Positions 45,475 to 53,219 of a DNA stretch of 64,000 nucleotides are shown here, piece by piece. The position numbers were made by a program, and so were the translations under genes. The notes beneath the pieces were generated by a model that had not been told where the DNA came from, searched no databases, and saw only the letters and a program-made list of their open reading frames with translations. This stretch comes from Muribaculaceae bacterium Isolate-110 (HZI) (GTDB lineage Bacteria > Bacteroidota > Bacteroidia > Bacteroidales > Muribaculaceae). Every line of letters starts with the position of its first letter. Position 1 is the stretch's first letter. Location: the NCBI GenBank assembly GCA_003762875.1, contig RIBL01000004.1, positions 1-64,000 of the forward strand, given 5' to 3'.

Positions 45475-46343
45475 AGAGTAGCTGTGAAGGTTAGGGTGTA
45501 GAGGAGCATGAGTATGGCGGTCATGCCGAGAAGGGGATTGAGGGCGGGACCGTGACGACGCACGAGGCGCGTGTAGAGGATGAAGTGGAGCACGAGATAT
45601 ATGCTTGGGGGTAGCCATCCCCATCGCAAGGCTGCGAGCCATGCGGGCATGGTGAGGATGACGGCCATGAAACCGTTGGCAAGATAGAGGGAGGCTGTGG
45701 CGCGAAGACCGATGACTACGGCAAGGGTGCGTTTGCCTACGGCGAGGTCATCGGCCCGGTCACGGTAATTGTTGACCAGAAGCACATTGGCTCCCATGAG
45801 TCCGATGCCGACCGACATGGCGAGCAGCCACCAGCCGAAACTACCGCCCATGAGCATGTAGGTGAGGCAGACGGGGACTATGCCGAAGAAAATGATAACG
45901 GCGATCTCGCCAAGGGCGTGGCGTGACAGCGGATAGGGGCCGGAGCTGTAGGCTATGACGCCGAGGGCGGTGAGGACGCCGGCGATGTACATCCACCATT
46001 GTCCGTAGAGGGCTACGAGCAAGACTCCGACCACACATGCGAGAGCGAGGGTGGCATAGGTGGCTGTCTTCATGGCGCGGGGGGTAATGTCGCCTTCGGT
46101 GACTCCGCGACGGGGTCCTGCGCGGCCGGCTTTGTCGAGCCCGGCTTTGAAGTCGTAGTATTCGTTGGCGAAGTTGGATGCTATCTGGGCGAGAAGGGCG
46201 AAGAGCATGCACATGAGCCAGGGAACGAGTCTGAACCGCCAGGCGAGCATGCCGAGCGCGCCTGCGTAGATGACGCCTGCAAGGGAGACGGGGAGGGTGC
46301 GTAAACGCATGGCTTCAAGCCATATCTTGATTTTTCCCGACAT
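45465..46343 (-). CDS. menA: 1,4-dihydroxy-2-naphthoate polyprenyltransferase MenA
   Basis: MenA attaches the polyprenyl tail to DHNA in menaquinone synthesis. This UbiA-family membrane enzyme of 292 residues has about eight or nine helices. The first Asp-rich motif is ANEYYDFKAGLDKAGRAGPRRGVTEG and the second region is VNNYRDRADDLAVGKRTL. Both fit MenA better than UbiA. No other men genes are in the window. Confidence 0.94.
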   Translation of the reverse strand: MSGKIKIWLEAMRLRTLPVSLAGVIYAGALGMLAWRFRLVPWLMCMLFALLAQIASNFANEYYDFKAGLDKAGRAGPRRGVTEGDITPRAMKTATYATLALACVVGVLLVALYGQWWMYIAGVLTALGVIAYSSGPYPLSRHALGEIAVIIFFGIVPVCLTYMLMGGSFGWWLLAMSVGIGLMGANVLLVNNYRDRADDLAVGKRTLAVVIGLRATASLYLANGFMAVILTMPAWLAALRWGWLPPSIYLVLHFILYTRLVRRHGPALNPLLGMTAILMLLYTLTFTATLIV

Positions 46344-46375
46344 GTTTTTTCTTTATTTTACTTAGAGGGTTCAAT

Positions 46376-46475
46376 ATGTCAAAAAAGTTAAGACAGTAGT
46401 ACCGGAGCCTGATGGGTGATGCGTTTTTGGTCGCTGTCTACCATTACTCCCGAACTTCTGTCTTAACTCTTTGAC
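46376..46475. repeat. Imperfect inverted repeat between menA and the HIT gene
   Basis: GTCAAAAAAGTTAAGACAGTAGT (from 46378, 23 nt) pairs with a CTTCTGTCTTAACTCTTTGAC arm ending at 46475. It shares the GTTAAGACAG words with neighbouring gene-end repeats. Confidence 0.65.
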
Positions 46476-46492
46476 TTGTTGCTTCCTGTATG

Positions 46493-46882
46493 TTATTCAA
46501 ATTGTGCGGCGATAGCGTCGGCTATGGACTGCATTTCTTCGGCGGGGAAGGTGTGTTTTTTGGTGAAATCCATGTCGGCTTCGCTGTTGATGGGGAGGAG
46601 GTGTATATGGGTGTGGGGCACTTCAAGGCCTACAACGGCCACTCCTACCCGCGAGCAGGGGATGGCTTTCTCGATTGCTTTGGCTACGCGACGGGCGAAG
46701 AGGATGAGGTCGCGGTATTCGTCTTCGGTGAGATCGAAGATGTAGTCGACTTCACGACGGGGGATGACTAGGACGTGGCCGCGAGCTACGGGGTTGATGT
46801 CGAGAAAGGCGTAGTGCTTGTCATCGGCGGCGACTTTGTAGGAGGGGATTTCGCCGGCAGCTATTTTGGAGAAGATAGTCAT
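46493..46882 (-). CDS. HIT family nucleotide hydrolase
   Basis: A 129-residue histidine-triad protein starting MTIFSKIAAGEIPSYKV. The signature HTHIHLLPIN matches HxHxHxx with a polar ending. NPVARGHVLVIPRREV is typical of the HINT branch, which hydrolyses nucleoside phosphoramidates. A start seven codons upstream adds residues with no family support. greA lies upstream in the same direction. Confidence 0.93.
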   Translation of the reverse strand: MTIFSKIAAGEIPSYKVAADDKHYAFLDINPVARGHVLVIPRREVDYIFDLTEDEYRDLILFARRVAKAIEKAIPCSRVGVAVVGLEVPHTHIHLLPINSEADMDFTKKHTFPAEEMQSIADAIAAQFE

Positions 46883-46886
46883 AGAG

Positions 46887-46950
46887 AGTTGCTCTTCGAG
46901 CAAAGGTTATGAGGTTATATGGTTATGAGGTTATAGAGAGCTTGCTCTTC
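46887..46950. repeat. Second copy of the GGTTAT/GCTC hairpin repeat
   Basis: TTGCTCTTCGAGCAA occurs twice (about 46889-46903 and 46931-46945), separated by GGTTATGAGGTTATATGG repeats. It is the inverse of the element at 21082-21127. Confidence 0.65.
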
Positions 46951-46982
46951 GAGCAAGAGGTGGAGGGTGCCGGATGGCGGGA

Positions 46983-47453
46983 TTAGAAGCTGATCTCGAC
47001 GATCTCAAACTTCATGACACCGGCGGGGACACGGATGTCGACGATTTCGCCGAGCTTGTGGCCGAGAAGTCCCTGGGCGATGGGGGTGGAGCTGCCGATC
47101 TTCTTTTCCTTGAGGTTGGCCTCGGAGTCGGCTACGATGGTATACTCCATAGTCATGCCGTTGGTGTGGTTTTTGATCTTGACACGGTTGAGTATCTGCA
47201 CCTCTTCGTTGTTGAGATTGCTCTCGTCGATGATGCGCGAGTTGGCTACAAGGTCTTTAAGCTGGGCTATCTTCATTTCGAGCATGCCCTGGGCTTCCTT
47301 GGCGGCGTCATACTCGGAGTTTTCCGAGAGGTCGCCTTTGTCGCGGGCCTCGGCGATGGCTGCTGATATGCGGGGACGTTCCACTGATTCGAGAAACGCG
47401 ATTTCTTCCATTTTTTTCTTGTAACCTTCTTTGGTCATGTAAGTTATTGCCAT
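46983..47453 (-). CDS. greA: Transcription elongation factor GreA
   Basis: GreA stimulates cleavage of backtracked RNA by RNA polymerase. The 156-residue protein has the N-terminal coiled coil (GYKKKMEEIAFLESVERPRISAAIAEARDKGDLSENSEYDAAKEAQGML), including the catalytic acidic tip DLSENSEYDAA. The C-terminal FKBP-like domain (SSTPIAQGLLGHKLGEIVDI) is complete. It has its own promoter with a leader of about 150 nt. Confidence 0.97.
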   Translation of the reverse strand: MAITYMTKEGYKKKMEEIAFLESVERPRISAAIAEARDKGDLSENSEYDAAKEAQGMLEMKIAQLKDLVANSRIIDESNLNNEEVQILNRVKIKNHTNGMTMEYTIVADSEANLKEKKIGSSTPIAQGLLGHKLGEIVDIRVPAGVMKFEIVEISF

Positions 47454-47614
47454 GGCTGTAAAAAAGTTTGTTCTGTATCTGTGAGAGGTTTATGTTATCG
47501 GTTGCGATGTTTTACACAACACTTTTCTATCGGGTGAACGTAAAAAAATTTAGAATCTCGAGGCTTACGGCTACGAGACCCTACAATAAAAAGATTGCTA
47601 TTTTTTACGTAGTG

Positions 47615-47646
47615 CAAAGGTAGTCACAAAAAGGGGAGAAAGCAAT
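47615..47646 (-). promoter_or_regulatory. Promoter of greA
   Basis: On the minus strand: ATTG (47643-47646), 20 bases, TACCTTTG (47615-47622). The leader that follows contains a hairpin TCTCG...CGAGA near 47552-47570. Confidence 0.7.
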
Positions 47647-47721
47647 TATCGCAGTGTGTTTTAACAAATTTTCACCGCTTGAAAAAATGGTTAAAATCAT
47701 AATTTACGTACTTTTGTAATA

Positions 47722-48255
47722 ATGAAAACCACATTTCTCATAGGATATATGGGCAGCGGCAAGACTACGCTCGGACGTGCTGTGGCGGCCCGGACAGGCA
47801 TCCGTTTTATCGACCTCGACAATTATATCGAGGAGCGCGAGGGATGCTCGATCAAGGAGATTTTTGCCTCGCGTGGCGAGGATGCATTCCGCGCCATCGA
47901 GCGGGATGCCCTGCAGGAGGTGAGCCGTATGGCCGACACTCTGGTGGCGTGTGGCGGGGGCACTCCGTGTTTCGGCGACAATATGGATCTGCTCAACCGC
48001 TGCGGACTGACGGTGTATCTCGACGCACCCCACGGGAGTCTGCTGTCACGGCTCAAGGAGGGGCGTGCCAAACGTCCGCTCATAGCCGGGCTGAACGACA
48101 AGGAGCTGGACGAGTTTATCGTCAGGCAGATGGAGTGGCGTCGGCCTCATTACAGCCGTGCCGCCCTGAGGTTTGACAGCTCGCGGCTGGAGTCGGCCGA
48201 GGAGGTGGCCGAGAGTGTGGAGAATTTTTTAAAACTCATAGAGTATGAATGTTGA
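47722..48255 (+). CDS. aroK: Shikimate kinase AroK
   Basis: AroK phosphorylates shikimate in chorismate synthesis. The 177-residue protein has Walker A GYMGSGKTTLGRAVA, the shikimate-binding DLDNYIEEREG with the usual Asp, the GGGTPCF loop and the lid with RPLIAG. The -7 box TACTTTTG (47709-47716) ends five bases before the ATG, so the mRNA is probably leaderless. Its end overlaps the next start by 11 bases. Confidence 0.96.
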   Translation: MKTTFLIGYMGSGKTTLGRAVAARTGIRFIDLDNYIEEREGCSIKEIFASRGEDAFRAIERDALQEVSRMADTLVACGGGTPCFGDNMDLLNRCGLTVYLDAPHGSLLSRLKEGRAKRPLIAGLNDKELDEFIVRQMEWRRPHYSRAALRFDSSRLESAEEVAESVENFLKLIEYEC

Positions 48256-49432
48256 ATCGACTCCTACCGCGGTAGAGCAGCCCTGCGAGGTGCGCAACCG
48301 CAACCGCCGTCTCACGATAGGGTTGCCCCGATGTGAGGATCCGGCCGAACGCCGTTTTCCACTGACTCCTGAGGGAGCGGCCCTGCTCATCGAGAGGGGA
48401 TTCAGCGTGAAGATGCAGGAGGGGGCGGCCAAGAGCATCCATTATGAAGATTCGCGCTACATACGCGCGGGGGTGGAGATAGCTCCGCGCTCGGAGACAC
48501 TGAGCTGTGACATAGTGATCTATACGGCCACTCTGAGCGAGAGCGACGCGCGGGCCCTGAGGCGCGGGGCGATGATGCTGACGCTGCTGAGGGCAGCGTG
48601 TGGCAACGAGCGCGTGATACGCGCGCTGCTGGAGCGTCATGTCATATCCATAGCCCTCGACCTGGTGGAAGATGAACGGGGATGCACGCCGTTTGCCGAC
48701 ATTCTGGCCGAAATCGACGGTCGCGCGTCGATAGCCATAGCCTCGTCGCTGCTTGCCGACTCGCAGAAGGGCAAAGGCATACTGCTCGGAGGAGTGGCCG
48801 GCATAGTGCCGTGTGAGGTTCTTGTAATCGGCTCGGGCATAGCCGCATGCGCTGCTTCGCGCTCGGCTGTCGGTCTGGGTGCGACGGTGAGGATGTTTGA
48901 CAACGACATCTATTCGCTGCGGCGTGCGTCACAGGAACTCGGGGCGGGTGTCATCACCTCGGCCCTTCATCCGCGCACACTTGACAATGCCCTGCGCTCG
49001 GCCGATGTGGTGGTGGCCACGCCTGTGACGATGCCGTTCGCGCTCCACCGCGAGGCCGTCGGACGTATGAAGAAGGGGGTGCTGACGTTTGACCTCACGG
49101 CTGCGGCCGACGGGTCATCGTTTCCGTCGATGACCCCCGTGGACCTCGCGCTGGCCTCGGCGGTGGACGGATCGTTGCGCACCGACAACCGCATCTGTTA
49201 CGTACACGCCGGAAGCGCGGTGGCACGCACGGCCGCGATGGCTCTGACCAATACGCTGCTGACACTGCTTGAGAGCATTGTCAGCTGTGAAGGCCCGTCA
49301 AACGCGCTGAAGCTGCATCCGGGCATGCAGAAGGCAACTCTGACATTTTTCGGCAAGCCGGTCAACCCGGCTGTGGCCTCCATGTTGCGCACACGCAGTG
49401 TGGATATTTCCATTTTTCTGACTTTATCGTAA
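48245..49432 (+). CDS. Alanine dehydrogenase/transhydrogenase-like protein with altered active site
   Basis: This 395-residue protein has the AlaDH/PNT two-domain layout: an N-terminal catalytic-type domain (RLTIGLPRCEDPAERRFPLTP) and an NAD-binding Rossmann fold (VLVIGSGIAACAASRSAVGLGATVRMFDND). In classical alanine dehydrogenase a lysine in VKVKEP and a histidine in YLHLA are catalytic. The matching segments here read DIVIYTATL and MLTLLRAACG, without either residue. It may have a different reaction or no dehydrogenase activity. It is flanked by aroK and rnhA in one operon. Confidence 0.8.
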   Translation: MNVESTPTAVEQPCEVRNRNRRLTIGLPRCEDPAERRFPLTPEGAALLIERGFSVKMQEGAAKSIHYEDSRYIRAGVEIAPRSETLSCDIVIYTATLSESDARALRRGAMMLTLLRAACGNERVIRALLERHVISIALDLVEDERGCTPFADILAEIDGRASIAIASSLLADSQKGKGILLGGVAGIVPCEVLVIGSGIAACAASRSAVGLGATVRMFDNDIYSLRRASQELGAGVITSALHPRTLDNALRSADVVVATPVTMPFALHREAVGRMKKGVLTFDLTAAADGSSFPSMTPVDLALASAVDGSLRTDNRICYVHAGSAVARTAAMALTNTLLTLLESIVSCEGPSNALKLHPGMQKATLTFFGKPVNPAVASMLRTRSVDISIFLTLS

Positions 49433-49437
49433 TATTA

Positions 49438-50082
49438 ATGGCTCCACGCAAGAGATTTTATGTAGTATGGGCGGGTCACGCCACGGGGGTGTTCGACTCA
49501 TGGGAGGAGTGTGAGCTCCAGACCAAGGGTTATGCGGGCGCGAAGTTCAAGGCGTTTGACTCGCAGGAGGCGGCTGTGGCTGCCTATCGCGGCAATCCTG
49601 ACGAACACATGGGACTGCTGCGCTCGATAGCCGAACACCGCACGGCTCCGGTGAATTATGAGGATTTTCCAGAGATACGCCTCGACTCGCTGGCTGTGGA
49701 CGCGGCGTGCTCTAAAAACCCCGGACCTGTGGAATATCAGGGAGTGTGGGTGCGTACCGGCGAGCGTATCTTTCATGTCGGGCCGCTCGAGGGGGGCACC
49801 AATAATATAGGTGAGTATCTCGCGCTGGTCCACGGCCTGGCTCTGCTGAAGGCTCAGGGCCGACACACGACTCCGATATATACAGATTCGCGCACGGCGC
49901 GCTCATGGGTAAAGAAGGGGCAGCCGAAGACTACGCTAGCCCGTACGCCGCAAAACGCGCGCCTTTTCGAGATGCTCGACCGCGCGACGGCGTGGTTAGC
50001 TAACAATACTTTCAGCAATCCTATCCTTACATGGGATACGCCTCAATGGGGGGAGATACCGGCTGATTTCGGACGCAAATAA
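49438..50082 (+). CDS. rnhA: Ribonuclease HI with N-terminal viroplasmin-type domain
   Basis: RNase HI cuts the RNA strand of RNA-DNA hybrids. The 214-residue protein has an N-terminal Cauli_VI/viroplasmin hybrid-binding domain (about 5-50; KRFYVVWAGHATGVFDSWEECELQTKGYAGAKFKAF) and an RNase H domain (about 80-214). Its catalytic acids are in VDAACSKNPGP, NIGEYLALVHGL, IYTDSRTA and the C-terminal WDTPQWGEIPADFGRK. It begins five bases after the previous stop. Its last codons lie in a large hairpin repeat. Confidence 0.94.
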   Translation: MAPRKRFYVVWAGHATGVFDSWEECELQTKGYAGAKFKAFDSQEAAVAAYRGNPDEHMGLLRSIAEHRTAPVNYEDFPEIRLDSLAVDAACSKNPGPVEYQGVWVRTGERIFHVGPLEGGTNNIGEYLALVHGLALLKAQGRHTTPIYTDSRTARSWVKKGQPKTTLARTPQNARLFEMLDRATAWLANNTFSNPILTWDTPQWGEIPADFGRK

Positions 50083-50132
50083 CCCTGGGCGGTTATTTGC
50101 GTCCGAAATCAGCCGGTATCTCCCCCATTGAG
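50042..50132. repeat. 43-nt inverted copy of the rnhA 3' end
   Basis: The left arm 50042-50084 contains the last 13 or so codons and the stop of rnhA. The right arm 50091-50132 is its reverse complement with a one-base indel in a G/C run. The spacer is six bases (CTGGGC). It forms an almost perfect hairpin at the gene end. Confidence 0.92.
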
Positions 50133-50209
50133 ATTTAGAGGTTGAAAGTTTACTCCTATAGTTAAAAAAGTCAAAGGAGTTTACAATGTAAACTACAAGA
50201 GATAGGAAA

Positions 50210-51247
50210 TCAGAACATGGGAGTGAAGGGGGTGGTGGGGAAGAGGCGTGAGGTGACGTCGCCCACGTAGTCGGCAGTCTTGGTGGTGTCGAGCTTCATT
50301 ACCGATGCACCTTTGCGGAGGTCACACTTGCCGAGGTCGACATAAAACATGCCTGGATTGGTGACGATGTCGAAGTAGTAACGCAGGTCACGGATGTTGG
50401 AAAACGATCGCCACTGGGTGGAGGAAACGTTGGCATCGCCGAGCGTGTAGGTGTAGGGCACGGAGACATTGTTGAGTATCGAGCGCGTAATGGAAACACC
50501 AAGGTCGGCCTCGCCGGTCTTCTCGACATGGGAGTCAAAGAAGTAGCCGCGCACGTAACGGTCGGGGCTGCTGACAGTACCGGGTAGGGTATTCTGTCCC
50601 CCTTTCTTTACCCAGTAGTCGTTGATGGCATTCATCTGGAGATAGGGAGGATCGTTGGTGAGCATCTTGATGTCCTGACCTTCGTAGATATTGATTTTGC
50701 CATGGTCAAACTCTACCATGGCTGAGCGGCCGCGCGAATCGGTGATGCCCCAGTGGAGGGCGGAGGTGGTACCATTGTCGAATGTCGCGCCCGAGATGGT
50801 GAAGTTGTGCTGACGCAGGAGTGCTACAGCCTCGGGAGTGTCGGCACACATGTCGAGAAGCCAGGCCGGAAACATAGCGAGCGACATAGGAGGACGGTTG
50901 GCGGTGGAGTCGCTCTCGTAGACGGTGCCTTTGCAGAAGAGACCGTTGACCACGAGACCTTTTTCGTTCATGCCTTCTGTGACGCCTCCGTCATAGCTCA
51001 CGGCGTAAACCGCACCATACTTTGAGGTCCATGTGACGGAGCCCGGAAGAGAGTTGCCCATCTTCCGCATGCCTCGTGGATATACATATATATTGGTGGG
51101 GATAGGAGTCTTCCAGTCAAGAGAGCGGCCTACGATACGAAGGCTGTCGTTGCCCACATAGAGGACTCGTGAGCAGGCCTCGGCGCGCAGCCCCGATGCT
51201 GTGATAGCAAGCGCGGCGACGAGAGGATAAAGATAACATAGTTTCAT
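50210..51247 (-). CDS. Choloylglycine hydrolase family (bile salt hydrolase/penicillin V acylase-like)
   Basis: A linear-amide C-N hydrolase of the Ntn superfamily, 345 residues. The signal peptide ends at AEA and exposes Cys as the new N-terminus (CSRVLYVG), the required nucleophile. Other family residues are the Asp in RSLDWK, the Asn in LTNDPPYLQM and the Arg in PDRYVRGYFF. This fits the Gram-negative exported branch that includes Bacteroides bile salt hydrolases; penicillin V acylase or AHL acylase activity is possible. It stands alone. Confidence 0.9.
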   Translation of the reverse strand: MKLCYLYPLVAALAITASGLRAEACSRVLYVGNDSLRIVGRSLDWKTPIPTNIYVYPRGMRKMGNSLPGSVTWTSKYGAVYAVSYDGGVTEGMNEKGLVVNGLFCKGTVYESDSTANRPPMSLAMFPAWLLDMCADTPEAVALLRQHNFTISGATFDNGTTSALHWGITDSRGRSAMVEFDHGKINIYEGQDIKMLTNDPPYLQMNAINDYWVKKGGQNTLPGTVSSPDRYVRGYFFDSHVEKTGEADLGVSITRSILNNVSVPYTYTLGDANVSSTQWRSFSNIRDLRYYFDIVTNPGMFYVDLGKCDLRKGASVMKLDTTKTADYVGDVTSRLFPTTPFTPMF

Positions 51248-51419
51248 TGTGACATGTGTATATGAGAGTTGGGGAAATAGTGAAACGGTTACGGGCCGGC
51301 TTCAGCCGGGGCCGATTCATATTTATGAAACGCGGGCGGGGTGTGTATTGTTCAGCATCAGAGACTTTGCAAATTGTTCAACCGACAATATTTAAAAATT
51401 CTTAATATGAGCTAATTTT

Positions 51420-51451
51420 TTTGGCGGGCACCGTGATTGTATATAATTTTG
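51420..51451 (+). promoter_or_regulatory. Orphan consensus promoter, possible sRNA gene downstream
   Basis: TTTG (51420-51423), exactly 20 bases, TAATTTTG (51444-51451). The next start codon of a gene is 338 bases away and has its own promoter. A hairpin pairing AGGACAA (near 51534) with TTGTCCT (near 51577), with an inner GTCGTCGTGATGAC, could end a transcript of about 130 nt. Confidence 0.55.
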
Positions 51452-51734
51452 TATCGGAAAGAAACACACAACATAGTTGTATTCCTTGGACTGATAAAGA
51501 TTTTACGCATTATTTTTTAGTTTTTATGGACTAAGGACAAAGGCAACTTCTCAGACTGTCGTCGTGATGACGCTTGTCCTCTGAAAAAATGGTGTTGTGT
51601 AAGTATGATATAATCTCTACATTATTTGGATGATATAGTTTGAATTAACTATAGATCGCAAATTGCCTTTTGGCTTTAGTCCGGTGTTCCTTGCTGATAA
51701 GGGGCAGCGGATATTTTTTTTGCCCTGAAGCAAT

Positions 51735-51765
51735 TTTGAATTGACGATGATTTTGGCTAATTTTG
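51735..51765 (+). promoter_or_regulatory. Promoter of the glycosyltransferase gene
   Basis: TTTG (51735-51738), 19 bases, TAATTTTG (51758-51765), 23 bases before the start codon. Confidence 0.8.
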
Positions 51766-51788
51766 ACAGCCTGTAGCCCGGCACTTCT

Positions 51789-52799
51789 ATGAACAACCTG
51801 TCACCTACTCCCCCACCCTGCCGTCCGGCCGTGACATTTGTCATGCCCGCCTATAATGCCGCTCAGTATATCGACGAGGCTATCGGCTCGATAGTCGCGC
51901 AGAGCTTCGTGGACTGGGAGCTGATAGTGGTGGATGATCATTCGACCGACGACACGGCCATGAGGGCACGCGAATGGGCTTGCAGGGAACCGAAAATCAG
52001 AGTGTTGCAGACAGAGCGTCAGACGGGGTCGGCTTTTATACCGCGCAAGACTGCCATAGAGACGGCCGGGAGCGATCTTATATGCTGCGTGGATGCCGAC
52101 GACCGCATCGCCCCTGACTTTATGCAACGGCTGATGAGACGCCGGCTCGAGACGGGAGCCGACATAGTGTATCCCTCGATGTGGAGCCTCGGCGGCGGGA
52201 CTTCACAAAGGCTGCTGCCTCATGACACCGGGCTGTATGACAAGACCATTGCGGGGCGAGATGTTGTAAGACTGACGCTGGACGGCTGGAAAATCAATAC
52301 AAACGGGGCACTGAAAGAGAGACGGCTGTATCTGTCGCTCTACGAGCGGATGCCTGACTTTGCAAACCATACGTTTGCCGACGAGTTACTGACACGCTAT
52401 CTTATATACGACGCCCGACGGGTGGCTTTCTGCGATGCGGCTTATTATTACCGCATCAACCCCGGGTCAGTAACCCGCAAGGTGTCCGTGAAACAATTTC
52501 ACTATCTGCTGAGCAATATGACGCTCATTTCGTTTGCCCGCGAGCGTTACGGAGTAGGGTCGGAAGAGTATGCGCTGGCTCAGAAGCAGAATTTTTTGGG
52601 CTATTACAGCGCGTTGCTTATGCTGGAGGAGGGCAAGCTGCCCGAGGCAGAGGCCGCGGAGGCGCGACGCTTGACCGTCCGTGCCCGCGAGGCTATCGAT
52701 TACGGCTCGCTAAAAGACCATATATCGTGGCGTTTCAGGCTGATGTACATGCTGCCAGAGAAGACTTTCATATTGCTTAGAAAATTACGACGGACTTAA
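51789..52799 (+). CDS. Glycosyltransferase family 2
   Basis: A 336-residue inverting GT-A enzyme: VTFVMPAYNAAQYIDEAIGSIVAQSFVDWELIVVDDHSTDD at the N-terminus and the DxD-type motif CVDADDR near residue 100. A helical C-terminal part of about 130 residues follows. There is no membrane segment. It stands alone rather than in a polysaccharide cluster, so the acceptor is unknown. Confidence 0.92.
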   Translation: MNNLSPTPPPCRPAVTFVMPAYNAAQYIDEAIGSIVAQSFVDWELIVVDDHSTDDTAMRAREWACREPKIRVLQTERQTGSAFIPRKTAIETAGSDLICCVDADDRIAPDFMQRLMRRRLETGADIVYPSMWSLGGGTSQRLLPHDTGLYDKTIAGRDVVRLTLDGWKINTNGALKERRLYLSLYERMPDFANHTFADELLTRYLIYDARRVAFCDAAYYYRINPGSVTRKVSVKQFHYLLSNMTLISFARERYGVGSEEYALAQKQNFLGYYSALLMLEEGKLPEAEAAEARRLTVRAREAIDYGSLKDHISWRFRLMYMLPEKTFILLRKLRRT

Positions 52800-52820
52800 A
52801 ATATCTTACCTAAAACAAAT

Positions 52821-52849
52821 AATCCCCGCGAAATCACTTCGCGAGGATT
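52821..52849 (-). terminator. Terminator of the tRNA-Asn pair
   Basis: AATCCCCGCGAA (52821-52832) pairs with TTCGCGAGGATT (52838-52849), and a T-rich tail follows on the minus strand. Confidence 0.8.
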
Positions 52850-52854
52850 GCTTG

Positions 52855-52928
52855 CGCTTCAGGATGGGCTTGAACCAACGACCCCCTGATTAACAGTCAG
52901 GTGCTCTAACCAACTGAGCTACTGAAGC
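52855..52928 (-). tRNA. tRNA-Asn (GTT), distal copy
   Basis: On the minus strand, acceptor arms GCTTCAG/CTGAAGC, D-arm GCTC...GAGC, anticodon stem CTGA(C)/(G)TCAG type with loop CTGTTAA (anticodon GTT), and TPsiC GGTTCAAGCC. The CCA is not encoded. It is identical to the next copy. Confidence 0.96.
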
Positions 52929-52957
52929 AGTGTTGTGTTGCAATATACTATGTTGTG

Positions 52958-53031
52958 CGCTTCAGGATGGGCTTGAACCAACGACCCCCTGATTAACAGT
53001 CAGGTGCTCTAACCAACTGAGCTACTGAAGC
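52958..53031 (-). tRNA. tRNA-Asn (GTT), proximal copy
   Basis: Same sequence as the gene at 52855-52928, 29 bases upstream of it in transcription order. The promoter is at 53074-53105 on the minus strand. Confidence 0.96.
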
Positions 53032-53073
53032 AGTGCTCGCCTCGAGGGGTACGCCCTCTTGACTTTAGCGATG

Positions 53074-53105
53074 CAAAATTACACTTAATATTTGAACTAT
53101 GCAAC
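53074..53105 (-). promoter_or_regulatory. Promoter of the tRNA-Asn pair
   Basis: On the minus strand: GTTG (53102-53105), 20 bases, TAATTTTG (53074-53081). Confidence 0.65.
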
Positions 53106-53219
53106 CTTTTTTGAAAAAAAATCTTTCGTTAAATGATTTTTTGACTTTTTGATTGTTCAAGTGTTATAATTATTGAGTAATTTTACAACCACGTTTTCAA
53201 CTTCAATCCCAATTCCGAC

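Larger units (their letters stand above)
51248..51788. other. 541-bp intergenic region with two plus-strand promoters
   Basis: It contains an orphan consensus promoter (51420-51451), a possible RNA-coding stretch after it, and the glycosyltransferase promoter (51735-51765). A GGGCCGGCTTCAGCCGGGGCC hairpin lies near 51291. There is no credible ORF. Confidence 0.6.

Noticed and set aside
50042-50132. Terminal inverted repeat of an insertion sequence
   Set aside because: There is no transposase between or beside the arms and only six bases separate them.
51617-51844. 75-residue minus-strand protein
   Set aside because: It overlaps the start of the glycosyltransferase and has no promoter or family feature.
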